Shown piece after piece: positions 9,301 through 17,219 of a stretch of DNA of 64,000 nucleotides. A model generated the notes under the pieces. It did no database searches. It saw only the letters and a list, made by a program, of their open reading frames with translations, and had not been told where the DNA came from. The stretch covers positions 62,001 through 126,000 of the forward strand of contig NZ_JABXOF010000001.1 in the NCBI RefSeq assembly GCF_013375155.1, read 5' to 3'. Position 1 is the first letter of the stretch. The number at the start of each line of letters is the position of its first letter. The position numbers were made by a program, and so were the translations under genes. This stretch comes from Serratia ureilytica (lineage in GTDB: Bacteria > Pseudomonadota > Gammaproteobacteria > Enterobacterales > Enterobacteriaceae).

Positions 9301-9360
9301 AATAGCGGGAAAGCCACCGGCGCGTTCTACTGCATCGACGGCGGTTATTCCACGCATTAA
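9301..9360 (+). pseudogene. Remnant of a short-chain dehydrogenase C-terminus
   Basis: The plus strand encodes a run ending KATGAFYCIDGGYSTH and a TAA at 9358-9360. The TGxxxxxDGGY pattern is the usual C-terminal end of classical short-chain dehydrogenases/reductases. Nothing upstream in this frame looks like the rest of the enzyme, so only about 20 codons survive. It abuts the NAT/LysR hybrid tail, so three gene ends lie within 200 bp. Confidence 0.55.
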
Positions 9361-9387
9361 CAAAAACAGGCCCCTGATGGGGCCTGT
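9361..9387 (-). terminator. Rho-independent terminator of the tailspike-like gene
   Basis: A 9-bp perfect stem (ACAGGCCCC / GGGGCCTGT) with a four-base loop. On the minus strand it is followed by a run of five T residues, five bases after the stop codon at 9392. Confidence 0.85.
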
Positions 9388-9391
9388 GCAG

Positions 9392-11212
9392 TTACCAGGA
9401 TTTATGCGGGTTGCGGGAGACGATGTCGATCTTTTGACACAGCAGTTTGGTAATGTCCACCGAGGTTGGCTGAGCGGCGCTGCCGACAAAGTTTTTCAGC
9501 ACGATGGCGATGCGGGCGTAATTAACGTAGCCCTCAGGCAGCGGCAAATACTCGGCAACGTCGAGCGCGGTAATGCGATCCGAGGTCATCGTTGCTGAAG
9601 TGGTCGGGGTGACTGTGCCGGTGCGGCCCCACTGACAGACTTTTTCCAGCAAGGTGGTGACGCCGGCATCGCCGTTCAGCACATACTTTCCTTGGTAGGT
9701 GCCGATTGTGACATCAAGGCTGTTCTGGCCTTTTAGGTTTGCCAACGTGGCGCGCCACAGCACCAGATCATTTTTCGCGATCGGGAAGTAGATCTCGATG
9801 CGCTTGTCGGCCGTTGTCGCCGTTTTGGTGGTGGCGGTGAGCACGCCGTTTTGCAGCGTTACTGCCAAATCGGCGGTTTCCGTTTGCGAAACGCGTGCGC
9901 CGCCGAAGGCGTAGACATTATTCAGCGCCAGCGCACTGCTCTCTTTCCAGGTGGGTTCCGGCAGATGGTTGACGCCATCGCCCAGATAGAGCAGACGCCA
10001 CATGTTGACATAGCCAGGCGCGACGATCTTTTTCATTTCGATGTGGTTGTTGGACCAGCCTTTTTTAATGTCGGCGTTCACCAGATCGAACCCATCGATA
10101 TAACATTTTCCGCTCAGATCGCTGGATTTATCGAAGTAGAAATATTCAACGTATTGATAAGGCACCTTGCTGCCGGTATCGGTGTTGTTAGTCATCACGC
10201 TGTGCCATTGGCTGTCTTTGATTTTTACCGTGCCGCCGTTGTCGCTGGTAAATACCGGTCGATAGTTGCGGCAGTTGGCGTTGCCCCATTCGAAGTGGCA
10301 GTTTTTAAAGTCAAGCGTGCCGCCTTTGAGATCAAACAAGCCGTAATCGGTATTGGCCAACTGTTCGGTTTCATTGTTAAAGCCGCTGTAATCGAAAGAG
10401 CAATCTCGGAAGGCCAAAGTATGCACGCCCTGATAGTAGTTTCGGCTGTCGCCGAACAGGCATTTGTAGAAGACGATTTTTTCGCCGGCGTTGGCGGTGG
10501 TTTCCGACCAAATTGGCCACACACAACCGCGCACCATGATGCTGTGCCAGCTCTGAATATAGGCGTTGTTGCCGAAGACGATGCCCTTGTGCAGGTTAGT
10601 CAGCCAGACGTTTTGCACCAGCAGTTGGCAGGCCGGCAGGCCGTGCATGTTCGAGGCATCGCTGTAGACGCACAGGCCGCGCAGATTGGCCGCCGCGCCG
10701 GGCGCTCCGACGATGCGCAGGTTGTAAATCGCCGGCGCACCCAAAGAGTATTGCACGCGTACGCACTCGATATTGGCCGCGCTGCTGAAATCAAGAATGG
10801 TGCCCTTAAAATCGACGGCGTTTTTCCATAGCTTCAGGTTGGCGGTGGTTTTACAAGGGCGTACGCCGCCGGGGCCGACCAGAGTAATCCCCGCAGGGGT
10901 CGTCGGGATCGGCAGTTGCCACCACTCTTCGCCTTTGACCTGCAAGAAGTTGCAAGCGCGGGTGATGGTCAGAGAGTAATCCAGCTCATCGCCCGGCAGG
11001 TGCCACCAATCGATGCTGTAATCGCCGTCATTGATGATGCGCTTCCAGCGGCGGTTTTGCGCGTCGACGAGCAGGGTAACACCGTTATCCTGACTGGTGG
11101 AATCCGCGTCGTCTCGGGTAAATACGCCATGGTGGTAGCGGTTTTCGAGCATCACTGCGGTTTCGCTGCCGGCATAGTTGCGCAGATTGGCATAATCATT
11201 TAATGAAATCAT
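9392..11212 (-). CDS. Tailspike-like beta-helix protein
   Basis: A 606-residue protein. The N-terminus (MISLNDYANLRNYAGSETAV, then RDDADSTSQDNGVTLLVDAQNRRWKRI and WWHLPG) resembles the cap that precedes right-handed beta-helices in phage tailspikes and some bacterial polysaccharide lyases. Residues about 130-400 are rich in short N/D/G-containing strands typical of a beta-solenoid. The C-terminal 200 residues look like a separate beta-sandwich. No other phage structural, lysis or integrase gene is nearby. The ATG at 11212 has GAGGG seven bases upstream, so I reject a start 13 codons earlier. It may be a polysaccharide-degrading or -binding protein linked to the adjacent polysaccharide genes. 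Confidence 0.72.
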   Translation of the reverse strand: MISLNDYANLRNYAGSETAVMLENRYHHGVFTRDDADSTSQDNGVTLLVDAQNRRWKRIINDGDYSIDWWHLPGDELDYSLTITRACNFLQVKGEEWWQLPIPTTPAGITLVGPGGVRPCKTTANLKLWKNAVDFKGTILDFSSAANIECVRVQYSLGAPAIYNLRIVGAPGAAANLRGLCVYSDASNMHGLPACQLLVQNVWLTNLHKGIVFGNNAYIQSWHSIMVRGCVWPIWSETTANAGEKIVFYKCLFGDSRNYYQGVHTLAFRDCSFDYSGFNNETEQLANTDYGLFDLKGGTLDFKNCHFEWGNANCRNYRPVFTSDNGGTVKIKDSQWHSVMTNNTDTGSKVPYQYVEYFYFDKSSDLSGKCYIDGFDLVNADIKKGWSNNHIEMKKIVAPGYVNMWRLLYLGDGVNHLPEPTWKESSALALNNVYAFGGARVSQTETADLAVTLQNGVLTATTKTATTADKRIEIYFPIAKNDLVLWRATLANLKGQNSLDVTIGTYQGKYVLNGDAGVTTLLEKVCQWGRTGTVTPTTSATMTSDRITALDVAEYLPLPEGYVNYARIAIVLKNFVGSAAQPTSVDITKLLCQKIDIVSRNPHKSW

Positions 11213-11412
11213 GGAATAACCCTCATTTGGTACGATAAGAGGCCGATGCAATATGTGGCAGTTGCAGAGGCGGAGGCTTAAGTAAGTGGCATTGTGACCG
11301 AAGAGGGAGCCCGTTCATGATCCCGGTCGGCAGGAATAAATTAACAGGCTAAGGCGAGGGCATTAAGCGTCCAGGGTTGTGTCTGACGCCAGCAAACATC
11401 ACGTTGCGGATT

Positions 11413-12312
11413 TTAGGTGCTGGCGGCGAGGGCGAGTGCTTGCAGCCAGCCCAAAAACGCTGCGGCGCCGGGTTTTTCCAGCGTGCGCGGCGGGTAAACC
11501 ACGTAGTAGGGTTTGCTGAGCGGCAGCGCCGGTTCGGCCAGGGTGACCAGCCGGCCTTCCGCCAGTTCACGGGCGATCAGCCGCCGCTGGCCGAGCAGCA
11601 CCCCGCGCCCTTGCACGGCGGCGTCGATAGCCAGCGAAGTCAGGTTATAGGTCAGCCCGCGCCGCGCCGGCGGCATTCGATCGGCGGCGGTGAACCACTC
11701 GTGCCAGCCCGGCAGAAACTGGCTCTCCTTGCCCCAGTCGACGTGGATCAGCGGTAGCTGCGTCCAGTCGCCGCGATCGCGCAGCGCCGGGCTGCACACC
11801 GGCTGCACCCGATCCTGAAACAGCCGCACCTTTTCCAGCAGCGGATAGTCCTGATCGCCGAAGCACAGGGCGAAGTCCGCCGCCGAATGGGCGAAATCGA
11901 CCGCCGCATGGGTCGCGTGCAGCCGCAGATCGCCGTCGGGGCACTGCGCCAGCCAGTCGCCCAGCGCCGGGTTCAGCCACTTGGAGGCCAACGCCGGCAG
12001 GGCGAATACCGTCAGCGCCTGTTTGCCGCGCTGGCGCTCGACGTGCTGCTGCGCCACGCGCAGCGTTTCGAACGCCTCCTGCACGTAGGCCAGGTAGTCC
12101 GCGCCCTGTTCGGTCAGCGTGACGCCGCTTTTGGCGCGGATGAACAGCGTGATCCCCAGATGTTGCTCCAGCTGGCGGATCTGCTGGCTGACGGCGGCGG
12201 CGGTCAGCGCCAGCGTATCCGCCGCGCGGGCCAGGCTGCCGGTGCGGGCGGCGGTTTCGAACGCCAGAATGGCGCTCAGCTTGGGCAAGCGCGCACGGGA
12301 CGGTGAGTGCAT
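11413..12312 (-). CDS. LysR-family transcriptional regulator (GcvA-like)
   Basis: LysR regulator of 299 residues with an N-terminal winged helix (KLSAILAFETAARTGSLARAADTLALTAAAVSQQIRQLE region, residues 10-48) and a substrate-binding domain from about residue 95. The Trp- and Arg-rich effector-domain pattern resembles the GcvA/AmpR subgroup. It is divergent from the 2OG oxygenase gene at 12430 with a 117-bp spacer, the standard arrangement for a LysR regulator and its target. Its last 15 codons are duplicated in the decayed segment at 9154-9200. Confidence 0.88.
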   Translation of the reverse strand: MHSPSRARLPKLSAILAFETAARTGSLARAADTLALTAAAVSQQIRQLEQHLGITLFIRAKSGVTLTEQGADYLAYVQEAFETLRVAQQHVERQRGKQALTVFALPALASKWLNPALGDWLAQCPDGDLRLHATHAAVDFAHSAADFALCFGDQDYPLLEKVRLFQDRVQPVCSPALRDRGDWTQLPLIHVDWGKESQFLPGWHEWFTAADRMPPARRGLTYNLTSLAIDAAVQGRGVLLGQRRLIARELAEGRLVTLAEPALPLSKPYYVVYPPRTLEKPGAAAFLGWLQALALAAST

Positions 12313-12429
12313 GAGCAGGGCTTATCGCTAAGAATTCGTTAGCTTATCCATAACGTATTTTTGTTATGGCGGCAATGCGGCATTCGCTACAGTGGGAGGC
12401 ATCCGGCTTTCGCACACGAGGGGAACGTC

Positions 12430-13209
12430 ATGCCGCAACTTGCCGATATTATCGATCTGTCAGCCCACCCCATCGACGACGCCGCGTTCCGCGTCCGCTG
12501 CCGGCAAACGCTGGCGCGCGCCGGCGCGCTGGTGCTGCCGGGATTTCTGCGCGAAGCCGCGCTGGCGACGGTGCGGCTGGAAGGCGCCGAACAGCACCAT
12601 GCGGCGTTTTACGCCACCAGCAAACACAACGTGTATCTACGGCCACAGGACGACGCGCTGCCGGCCGACCATGCGCGCAACCGGCTGGTGGTGTCGTCCA
12701 AGGGCTGTATTACCGACGAGGATATTCCGCCGCAGTCGCCGCTGCGCGCGTTGTACGACGCTCCGGCGTTTCGCGCGTTCCTGTGCGCGGTGCTGGATGA
12801 GGCGCAGCTGTATCCCTACGCCGATCGGCTGTCGTCGATCAACCTGCATTACGCCCACACCGGCCAGGAGCTGGGCTGGCATTTTGACAACTCCTCGTTC
12901 GCCATCACGCTCCTGATCCAGAAACCGCAGGCGGGTGGGCGCTTCGAATACGTGGAGAACCTGCGCGACGCCGATCGCGGCGAGATGAACTATGCCGGGG
13001 TCACGCAGGTGCTGGACGGCGAGCGGGCGGTCAAACAGCTGGCGATGGAGGAGGGGGATTTGGTGCTGTTTCGCGGGCGCAACGCCATGCACCGGGTGAC
13101 GCCGACCGAAGGCGACACCACGCGCATGCTGGTGGTGCTGGCCTACAATGCGCAGCCGGACGTGATGCTGTCGGAAAGCGCCAGAATGACGTTCTACGGG
13201 CGGTTATAG
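12430..13209 (+). CDS. 2OG-Fe(II) oxygenase, HalD/BesD-like family
   Basis: A 259-residue non-haem iron, 2-oxoglutarate-dependent oxygenase. The metal triad reads His151-x-Asp153 (GWHFDNSS) and His221 (NAMHRVTP), with Arg232 (DTTRMLVVL) placed to hold 2-oxoglutarate. The overall pattern recalls the ArpA/HalD family that includes amino-acid halogenases. Halogenases of that family replace the Asp with Gly; here Asp is kept, so hydroxylation is expected. The start at 12430 is set by GAGGGG nine bases upstream. It is divergent from a LysR regulator. The substrate, possibly a free amino acid, is not shown by the sequence. Confidence 0.8.
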   Translation: MPQLADIIDLSAHPIDDAAFRVRCRQTLARAGALVLPGFLREAALATVRLEGAEQHHAAFYATSKHNVYLRPQDDALPADHARNRLVVSSKGCITDEDIPPQSPLRALYDAPAFRAFLCAVLDEAQLYPYADRLSSINLHYAHTGQELGWHFDNSSFAITLLIQKPQAGGRFEYVENLRDADRGEMNYAGVTQVLDGERAVKQLAMEEGDLVLFRGRNAMHRVTPTEGDTTRMLVVLAYNAQPDVMLSESARMTFYGRL

Positions 13210-13212
13210 CGG

Positions 13213-13240
13213 ATAAAAAAACCGCCCCGGAGGGCGGTTT
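13213..13240 (-). terminator. Terminator of ansP
   Basis: A 9-bp stem (AAACCGCCC / GGGCGGTTT) with a CGGA loop, followed on the minus strand by a seven-T run. It lies between the convergent 2OG oxygenase and ansP and serves mainly ansP. Confidence 0.85.
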
Positions 13241-13246
13241 GTCGAT

Positions 13247-14713
13247 TCAGTGCGGGTTCTGCTCTTCGTGAGCCTGCTGTTCCAGCTTCACTTCCTGCGC
13301 GCGTTTGCGCAGGCCGAACCAGCCCAGCGTCAGCAGCACCGCCAACACAGGAATGGTGGCGATGGTCCAGGTGCCGTTCGGGTAGTCGAAGGCCATCATT
13401 ACCACCACGATCAGCAGGAACGCCAGCGTTAGCCACGAAGTGAACGGCGCGCCCGGCATTCTGAACGACACCGGCTGAGCGCGGCCTTCGCGCACGGCTT
13501 TGCGCAGGCGCATCTGGCAAACGATGATAAACGCCCAGGAGGCGATGATGCCCAGCGAGGCGATGTTCAGCACGATCTCGAACACCTGCGACGGCACCAG
13601 GTAGTTGAGCACCACGCCGATCACGTAGATGCCGCAGGTGACCAGGATGCCGGCGTAAGGCACCTGCTGGCTGCTCATTTTGGCCATCAGCTTCGGCGCG
13701 GAGCCGCCCATCGCCAGCGAACGCAGGATGCGGCCGGTGGAGTAGAGGCCGGAGTTGAGGCTGGACAGCGCGGCGGTCAACACCACGATGTTCATGATGG
13801 TGCCGATGTAAGGCACGCCCAGCTTGCTGAAGAAGGTGACGAACGGGCTTTGGCCGGCCTGATAGGCGTTCCACGGCAGCAGCAGCACCAGCAGCACCAC
13901 GGAGCCGACGTAGAACAGACCGATACGCCAGATCACGCTATTGATCGCTTTAGGCATCATTTTGGCCGGATCTTTACACTCGCCGGCGGCGGTGCCGATA
14001 AGCTCGATGCCGGCGAAAGCGAAGATCACCCCTTGCACCAGCACCAGCGCAGGCAGCAGGCCGTGCGGGAACATGCCGCCGTTTTCGGTGATCAGGTGCA
14101 TGCCGGTGGTGTGGCCGGCCACCGGCGTGCCGGTACCGAGGAAGACGACGCCGACAATCAGGAACAGCGCGATGGCGGCGACCTTGATCAGCGCGAACCA
14201 GAACTCCATCTCGGCGAACCACTTCACGCCGATCATGTTCATGGTGGCGACGATGCCGAGCGCGCCGAGGGCGAACAGCCACTGCGGCACGTCGGCGAAG
14301 GTGCCCCAATAGTGCATGTACAGCGCCACGGCGGTGATGTCGACGATGCCGGTCATCGCCCAGTTGAGGAAATACATCCAACCGGCGACGTAAGAGGCTT
14401 TTTCACCGAGGAACTCGCGAGCGTAAGAAACGAAGCTGCCGCTGGAAGGGCGATGCAGCACCAGTTCGCCCAGTGCGCGCAGGATGAAGAAAGAGAAGAT
14501 CCCGCACACCAGATAGACCAGCGCCAGCGCCGGCCCGGCCAGTTCGAGACGGCCGCCGGTACCGAGGAACAAGCCGGTGCCGATGGAGCCGCCGATGGCG
14601 ATCATTTGGATTTGCCGGTTGCCCATGCTTTTGTGATAACCGGATTCATGAGAGTCTAGCCAGCGTCTTCTGGCGGCGTGTTTTTCATCCGCAGACTGTT
14701 TTTGTGAGTGCAT
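13247..14713 (-). CDS. ansP: L-asparagine permease AnsP
   Basis: Amino-acid/polyamine/organocation-family permease of 488 residues with twelve hydrophobic helices. It matches E. coli AnsP closely through most of its length: AARRRWLDSHESGYHKSMGN at the N-terminus, IGGSIGTGLFLGTGGRL in helix 1, LHRPSSGSFVSYAREFLGEK, and CQMRLRKAV near the C-terminus. It imports L-asparagine across the inner membrane using the proton gradient (established for the family). It is monocistronic, with its own terminator. Two inverted repeats lie within 75 bp upstream of the start and may be operators. Confidence 0.95.
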   Translation of the reverse strand: MHSQKQSADEKHAARRRWLDSHESGYHKSMGNRQIQMIAIGGSIGTGLFLGTGGRLELAGPALALVYLVCGIFSFFILRALGELVLHRPSSGSFVSYAREFLGEKASYVAGWMYFLNWAMTGIVDITAVALYMHYWGTFADVPQWLFALGALGIVATMNMIGVKWFAEMEFWFALIKVAAIALFLIVGVVFLGTGTPVAGHTTGMHLITENGGMFPHGLLPALVLVQGVIFAFAGIELIGTAAGECKDPAKMMPKAINSVIWRIGLFYVGSVVLLVLLLPWNAYQAGQSPFVTFFSKLGVPYIGTIMNIVVLTAALSSLNSGLYSTGRILRSLAMGGSAPKLMAKMSSQQVPYAGILVTCGIYVIGVVLNYLVPSQVFEIVLNIASLGIIASWAFIIVCQMRLRKAVREGRAQPVSFRMPGAPFTSWLTLAFLLIVVVMMAFDYPNGTWTIATIPVLAVLLTLGWFGLRKRAQEVKLEQQAHEEQNPH

Positions 14714-14763
14714 TATCCGTCCTGTTTACCTGTCTATGTTAACCCTGCTCTTAGCGAGAGCAA

Positions 14764-14784
14764 ACGATTGCTATGACCAATCGT
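14764..14784. promoter_or_regulatory. 21-bp inverted repeat upstream of ansP
   Basis: Perfect arms ACGATTG and CAATCGT separated by seven bases, 51-71 bp upstream of the ansP start. The position suits an operator or activator site; the cognate protein is unknown. Confidence 0.4.
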
Positions 14785-15002
14785 CATGAGAATGAGGTCG
14801 TGGCATCATTCCGCTGTTTATTGTGTATACAGCCATCATTAAAATAACGGCGAAGCATGCTACCTTTTCTCCGTAATGGTGGCAAAAAATACTGCGCATA
14901 AAACGTGAACAAGTGTGTTTATTTTTTAATCCAAATATAAAAGGATATATTATTCAAAAAGATGTGATGTTTTATCAAGACGGAAATATCGAGGAATAAA
15001 AA

Positions 15003-15016
15003 GTGATTAAAATCAC
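15003..15016. promoter_or_regulatory. CRP/FNR-like site
   Basis: GTGA-TTAAAA-TCAC fits the CRP core GTGA-N6-TCAC and also contains TGAT-N4-ATCA, the FNR core. It is about 290 bp upstream of ansP and has no plus-strand gene beyond it, so the target is uncertain. Confidence 0.4.
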
Positions 15017-15145
15017 AAAATAATAATTACCGTGCAAATTACAGGGTGTTGTTCTTATATTTCGCGGTGAGAAATAAGGGGAAAGGAAATGGCGACCCGC
15101 GCAGAAAATGGCATCAGCAGCGGGTCGGTGGGCGCGTAACGAGTC

Positions 15146-15583
15146 TTAGGCCGATTCGCTGGCCGGCAGAGCCGATGCGGGCAGGCCGAACAGCTTGTCG
15201 AATGCCCAATTGAACACGAAGGTATAACAGGGAATGATGACGATCAACGCCATATCCAGCAGCAGCGCCTGCCACAGCGTGATGCCCATCCACCAGGCGA
15301 TCAGCGGGATCAGATACACTACCAGCGTCAACTGAAAGCCGACGGCGTGCAAAATGCGGCGTTTGAGCGTGCGGGCGCGCGACACCTGGCGGCTTTCCCA
15401 CCACTCGAATACATAGTTGTAAATAAAGTTCCAGCTTACCGCGATGGTGGTGATCACCACTGCCAGCGGCCCGGTGCTGCTTGGCGCATGGCCCGACAGC
15501 AGCGCCAGCCCCAACGCCGAGATCGCCATGCCGATGATTTCATAAGCGGTGACATACACCAGTTTGCGTTTGACGCCTTGCAT
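15146..15583 (-). CDS. PACE-family multidrug efflux pump (AceI-like)
   Basis: A 145-residue, four-helix protein made of two tandem bacterial transmembrane pair domains, the hallmark of proteobacterial antimicrobial compound efflux (PACE) pumps such as AceI. Helix 1 carries Glu15 (VTAYEIIGMA), the protonatable residue essential in AceI. The conserved WNFIYNYVFEWWESRQ and FVFNWAFDK stretches are present in repeats one and two. Known PACE substrates include chlorhexidine and short-chain diamines. The gene is divergent from a LysR regulator 112 bp away, matching the AceI/AceR arrangement. Confidence 0.92.
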   Translation of the reverse strand: MQGVKRKLVYVTAYEIIGMAISALGLALLSGHAPSSTGPLAVVITTIAVSWNFIYNYVFEWWESRQVSRARTLKRRILHAVGFQLTLVVYLIPLIAWWMGITLWQALLLDMALIVIIPCYTFVFNWAFDKLFGLPASALPASESA

Positions 15584-15669
15584 CGTTTTCTCCCGATCTG
15601 TTTTTAGTTGCCTCTGTGGCGACGGCGGCTAAGATAACGTCAATCACATTGATAGAAAAAGTCAGGAGT

Positions 15670-15686
15670 TGTCAGTTAATCTGACA
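15670..15686. promoter_or_regulatory. Probable LysR operator (autoregulatory)
   Basis: A perfect 17-bp palindrome, TGTCAG-TTAAT-CTGACA, ending nine bases before the LysR start codon and lying in the divergent spacer with the PACE gene. Confidence 0.55.
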
Positions 15687-15695
15687 GGTTGAACA

Positions 15696-16589
15696 ATGAA
15701 TTTTTCCAGCGACAACATCGAACTGTTTTTGGCGGTGCTCGATCGCGGCTCGTTTTCCGCCGCCGCCCGCGCGCTGAGGCGCGTGCCCTCCGCCGTCAGC
15801 ATGGCCATCGCCAACATGGAGGCGGAACTCGGTTTCGCCTTGTTCGACCGTTCTCACCGTGAACCGACGCCGACCGCGCTGGCGTTGGCCCTGGCGCCGC
15901 ACGCCCGCCTGATCGCCGGGCAGCTCAAGCAGCTGCAGGTGCATGCCATCGAACTGTCCCAGGGGCTGGAGAGCCGGCTTTCGATCGGCGTGGCGTCGGA
16001 TATCAACGGCGCCGGCCTGCTGGCAGCGGTGAAAACGCTGTCGCAACGTTATCCGCTGCTGAACATCGAAGTGCTCAGCGCGCCGCAGGACGACGTGTTG
16101 CACATGCTGCACGAGGGGCGCATCGGCGTTTGTCTGGCGTTCGGCGGGCTGAACGTCAACAGCGCGGAACAGTTCCACTTCGTGGGCGCGGAATCGCTGG
16201 TGGCGATGCTGTCGCCGCAGCACCCGGCGCTGGACGGCGCGGCGGGCGAGCTGTTTCTCGAAGATCTGGTCAACGTGCGGCAGATCATGGTGGCCAGTCG
16301 CGATCTGCCGATCGGCGATCTGCGTCCCCAGGTGGCGGAGGCTTACTGGCGCACCGACAGCCTGCCGATGGCGCTGAACATGGTGGAAGCGGGTCTGGGG
16401 TGGGGCAATTTTCCGCTGTCGTTGGCCGAGCCGCTGCTGGCGCAGGGGCGGTTGGTGCGGCTGAAGTTCAAAAACACCAAGAACGAGCTGCGCTTGCCGA
16501 TGCATTTGATCTGGCTTAAGAATCGTCCGTTGGACAAAGCGGCGCGCGAACTGGTCGCGCTGATGCGCGAGGCGCCGCAGGAAAGCTGA
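15696..16589 (+). CDS. LysR-family regulator of the PACE pump (AceR-like)
   Basis: LysR regulator of 297 residues. The winged helix covers residues 5-65 (ELFLAVLDRGSFSAAARALR, SAVSMAIANME) and the effector domain starts near residue 90. Its divergent position to an AceI-like pump is the arrangement of AceR, which activates aceI in response to chlorhexidine, so that role is inferred here. The ATG at 15696 lies just after a palindromic site that could give self-repression. Confidence 0.87.
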   Translation: MNFSSDNIELFLAVLDRGSFSAAARALRRVPSAVSMAIANMEAELGFALFDRSHREPTPTALALALAPHARLIAGQLKQLQVHAIELSQGLESRLSIGVASDINGAGLLAAVKTLSQRYPLLNIEVLSAPQDDVLHMLHEGRIGVCLAFGGLNVNSAEQFHFVGAESLVAMLSPQHPALDGAAGELFLEDLVNVRQIMVASRDLPIGDLRPQVAEAYWRTDSLPMALNMVEAGLGWGNFPLSLAEPLLAQGRLVRLKFKNTKNELRLPMHLIWLKNRPLDKAARELVALMREAPQES

Positions 16590-16605
16590 CGCCCGCTGTG
16601 TTTGC

Positions 16606-17169
16606 TTACTCCGGGTGGCGTTTACGCCACCAGAAACGCACCAGCAGGATGGCGGCGATCGCCAGCGCGACAAACAGCAGGCTGGAGAGCTTTTTGTCGA
16701 AGCCGGTAACGAAGCGTTCGAGCGCCTGGCCGCCAAAATAACCGAGCATGACGAAGATCGTCGCCCATAAAATGGCGCCGAGGATGTTCAACGGCACGAA
16801 GCGCGACGGCGGCAGACGGCTGGCGCCGATCAACACCGGGCCGATGATGCGGAAACCGTACATGAAACGCACCCCGATAACGAACAGCATCGGGTGGCGG
16901 GCGATCAGCCTTCTGGCGCGCGCGATGCGCTTTTCCTGTCCCTTGAGCCGCGAGATGACGCGGCCTTCAAACCGGCGGCCGGCGAAGTACAGCAACTGGT
17001 CTCCCATCATGCCGCCCAGCGCCACCACTGCGATCACCCACGGCCAGTGCAACAGCCCTTCATGAGCGGCGATGCCGCCCAGCAGCGTGATGGTTTCCCC
17101 TTCCGCCAGGCAGCCGATAAACAACGCCCAGTAACCGTAGTCCGTAATATAGTGGGCTAAATCGGTCAT
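16606..17169 (-). CDS. yohD: DedA-family membrane protein YohD
   Basis: Inner-membrane protein of 187 residues in the DedA/SNARE-associated family, closest to E. coli YohD (shared LAEGETITLLGGIAAHEGLL, GDQLLYFAGRRFEG, FVIGVRFMYGFRIIGPVLIG). DedA proteins keep envelope integrity and proton-motive force and are linked to lipid-carrier or phospholipid translocation. The re-entrant motif with the acidic Glu of EGETI and the Arg of RFMYGFRIIGP is intact. Its neighbour pbpG downstream is also a yohD neighbour in E. coli. Confidence 0.9.
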   Translation of the reverse strand: MTDLAHYITDYGYWALFIGCLAEGETITLLGGIAAHEGLLHWPWVIAVVALGGMMGDQLLYFAGRRFEGRVISRLKGQEKRIARARRLIARHPMLFVIGVRFMYGFRIIGPVLIGASRLPPSRFVPLNILGAILWATIFVMLGYFGGQALERFVTGFDKKLSSLLFVALAIAAILLVRFWWRKRHPE

Positions 17170-17219
17170 TCCTTACTCCTTATGTGGCTGACGCATAAGG
17201 GCAAGTATACGCCCGATTG

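Larger units (their letters stand above)
14714..15145. other. 432-bp AT-rich gap upstream of ansP
   Basis: No credible gene. It holds the inverted repeats GCTCT-N5-AGAGC (14747-14761) and ACGATTG-N7-CAATCGT (14764-14784) just upstream of ansP, a CRP/FNR-like site at 15003, and an 8-bp inverted repeat CGACCCGC/GCGGGTCG around 15094-15122 that could act as a weak terminator for the PACE gene. A 16-codon open frame with a good ribosome site (15089-15139) overlaps that repeat and is probably chance. Confidence 0.6.

Noticed and set aside
9392-11251. A prophage at the tailspike-like gene
   Set aside because: No integrase, capsid, tail-assembly or lysis genes and no attachment-site repeats are seen; only one phage-like gene is present.
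15089-15139. A 16-codon frame with a good ribosome site near the PACE gene
   Set aside because: Too short to support, and it lies on an inverted repeat better explained as a terminator-like stem for the minus-strand gene.
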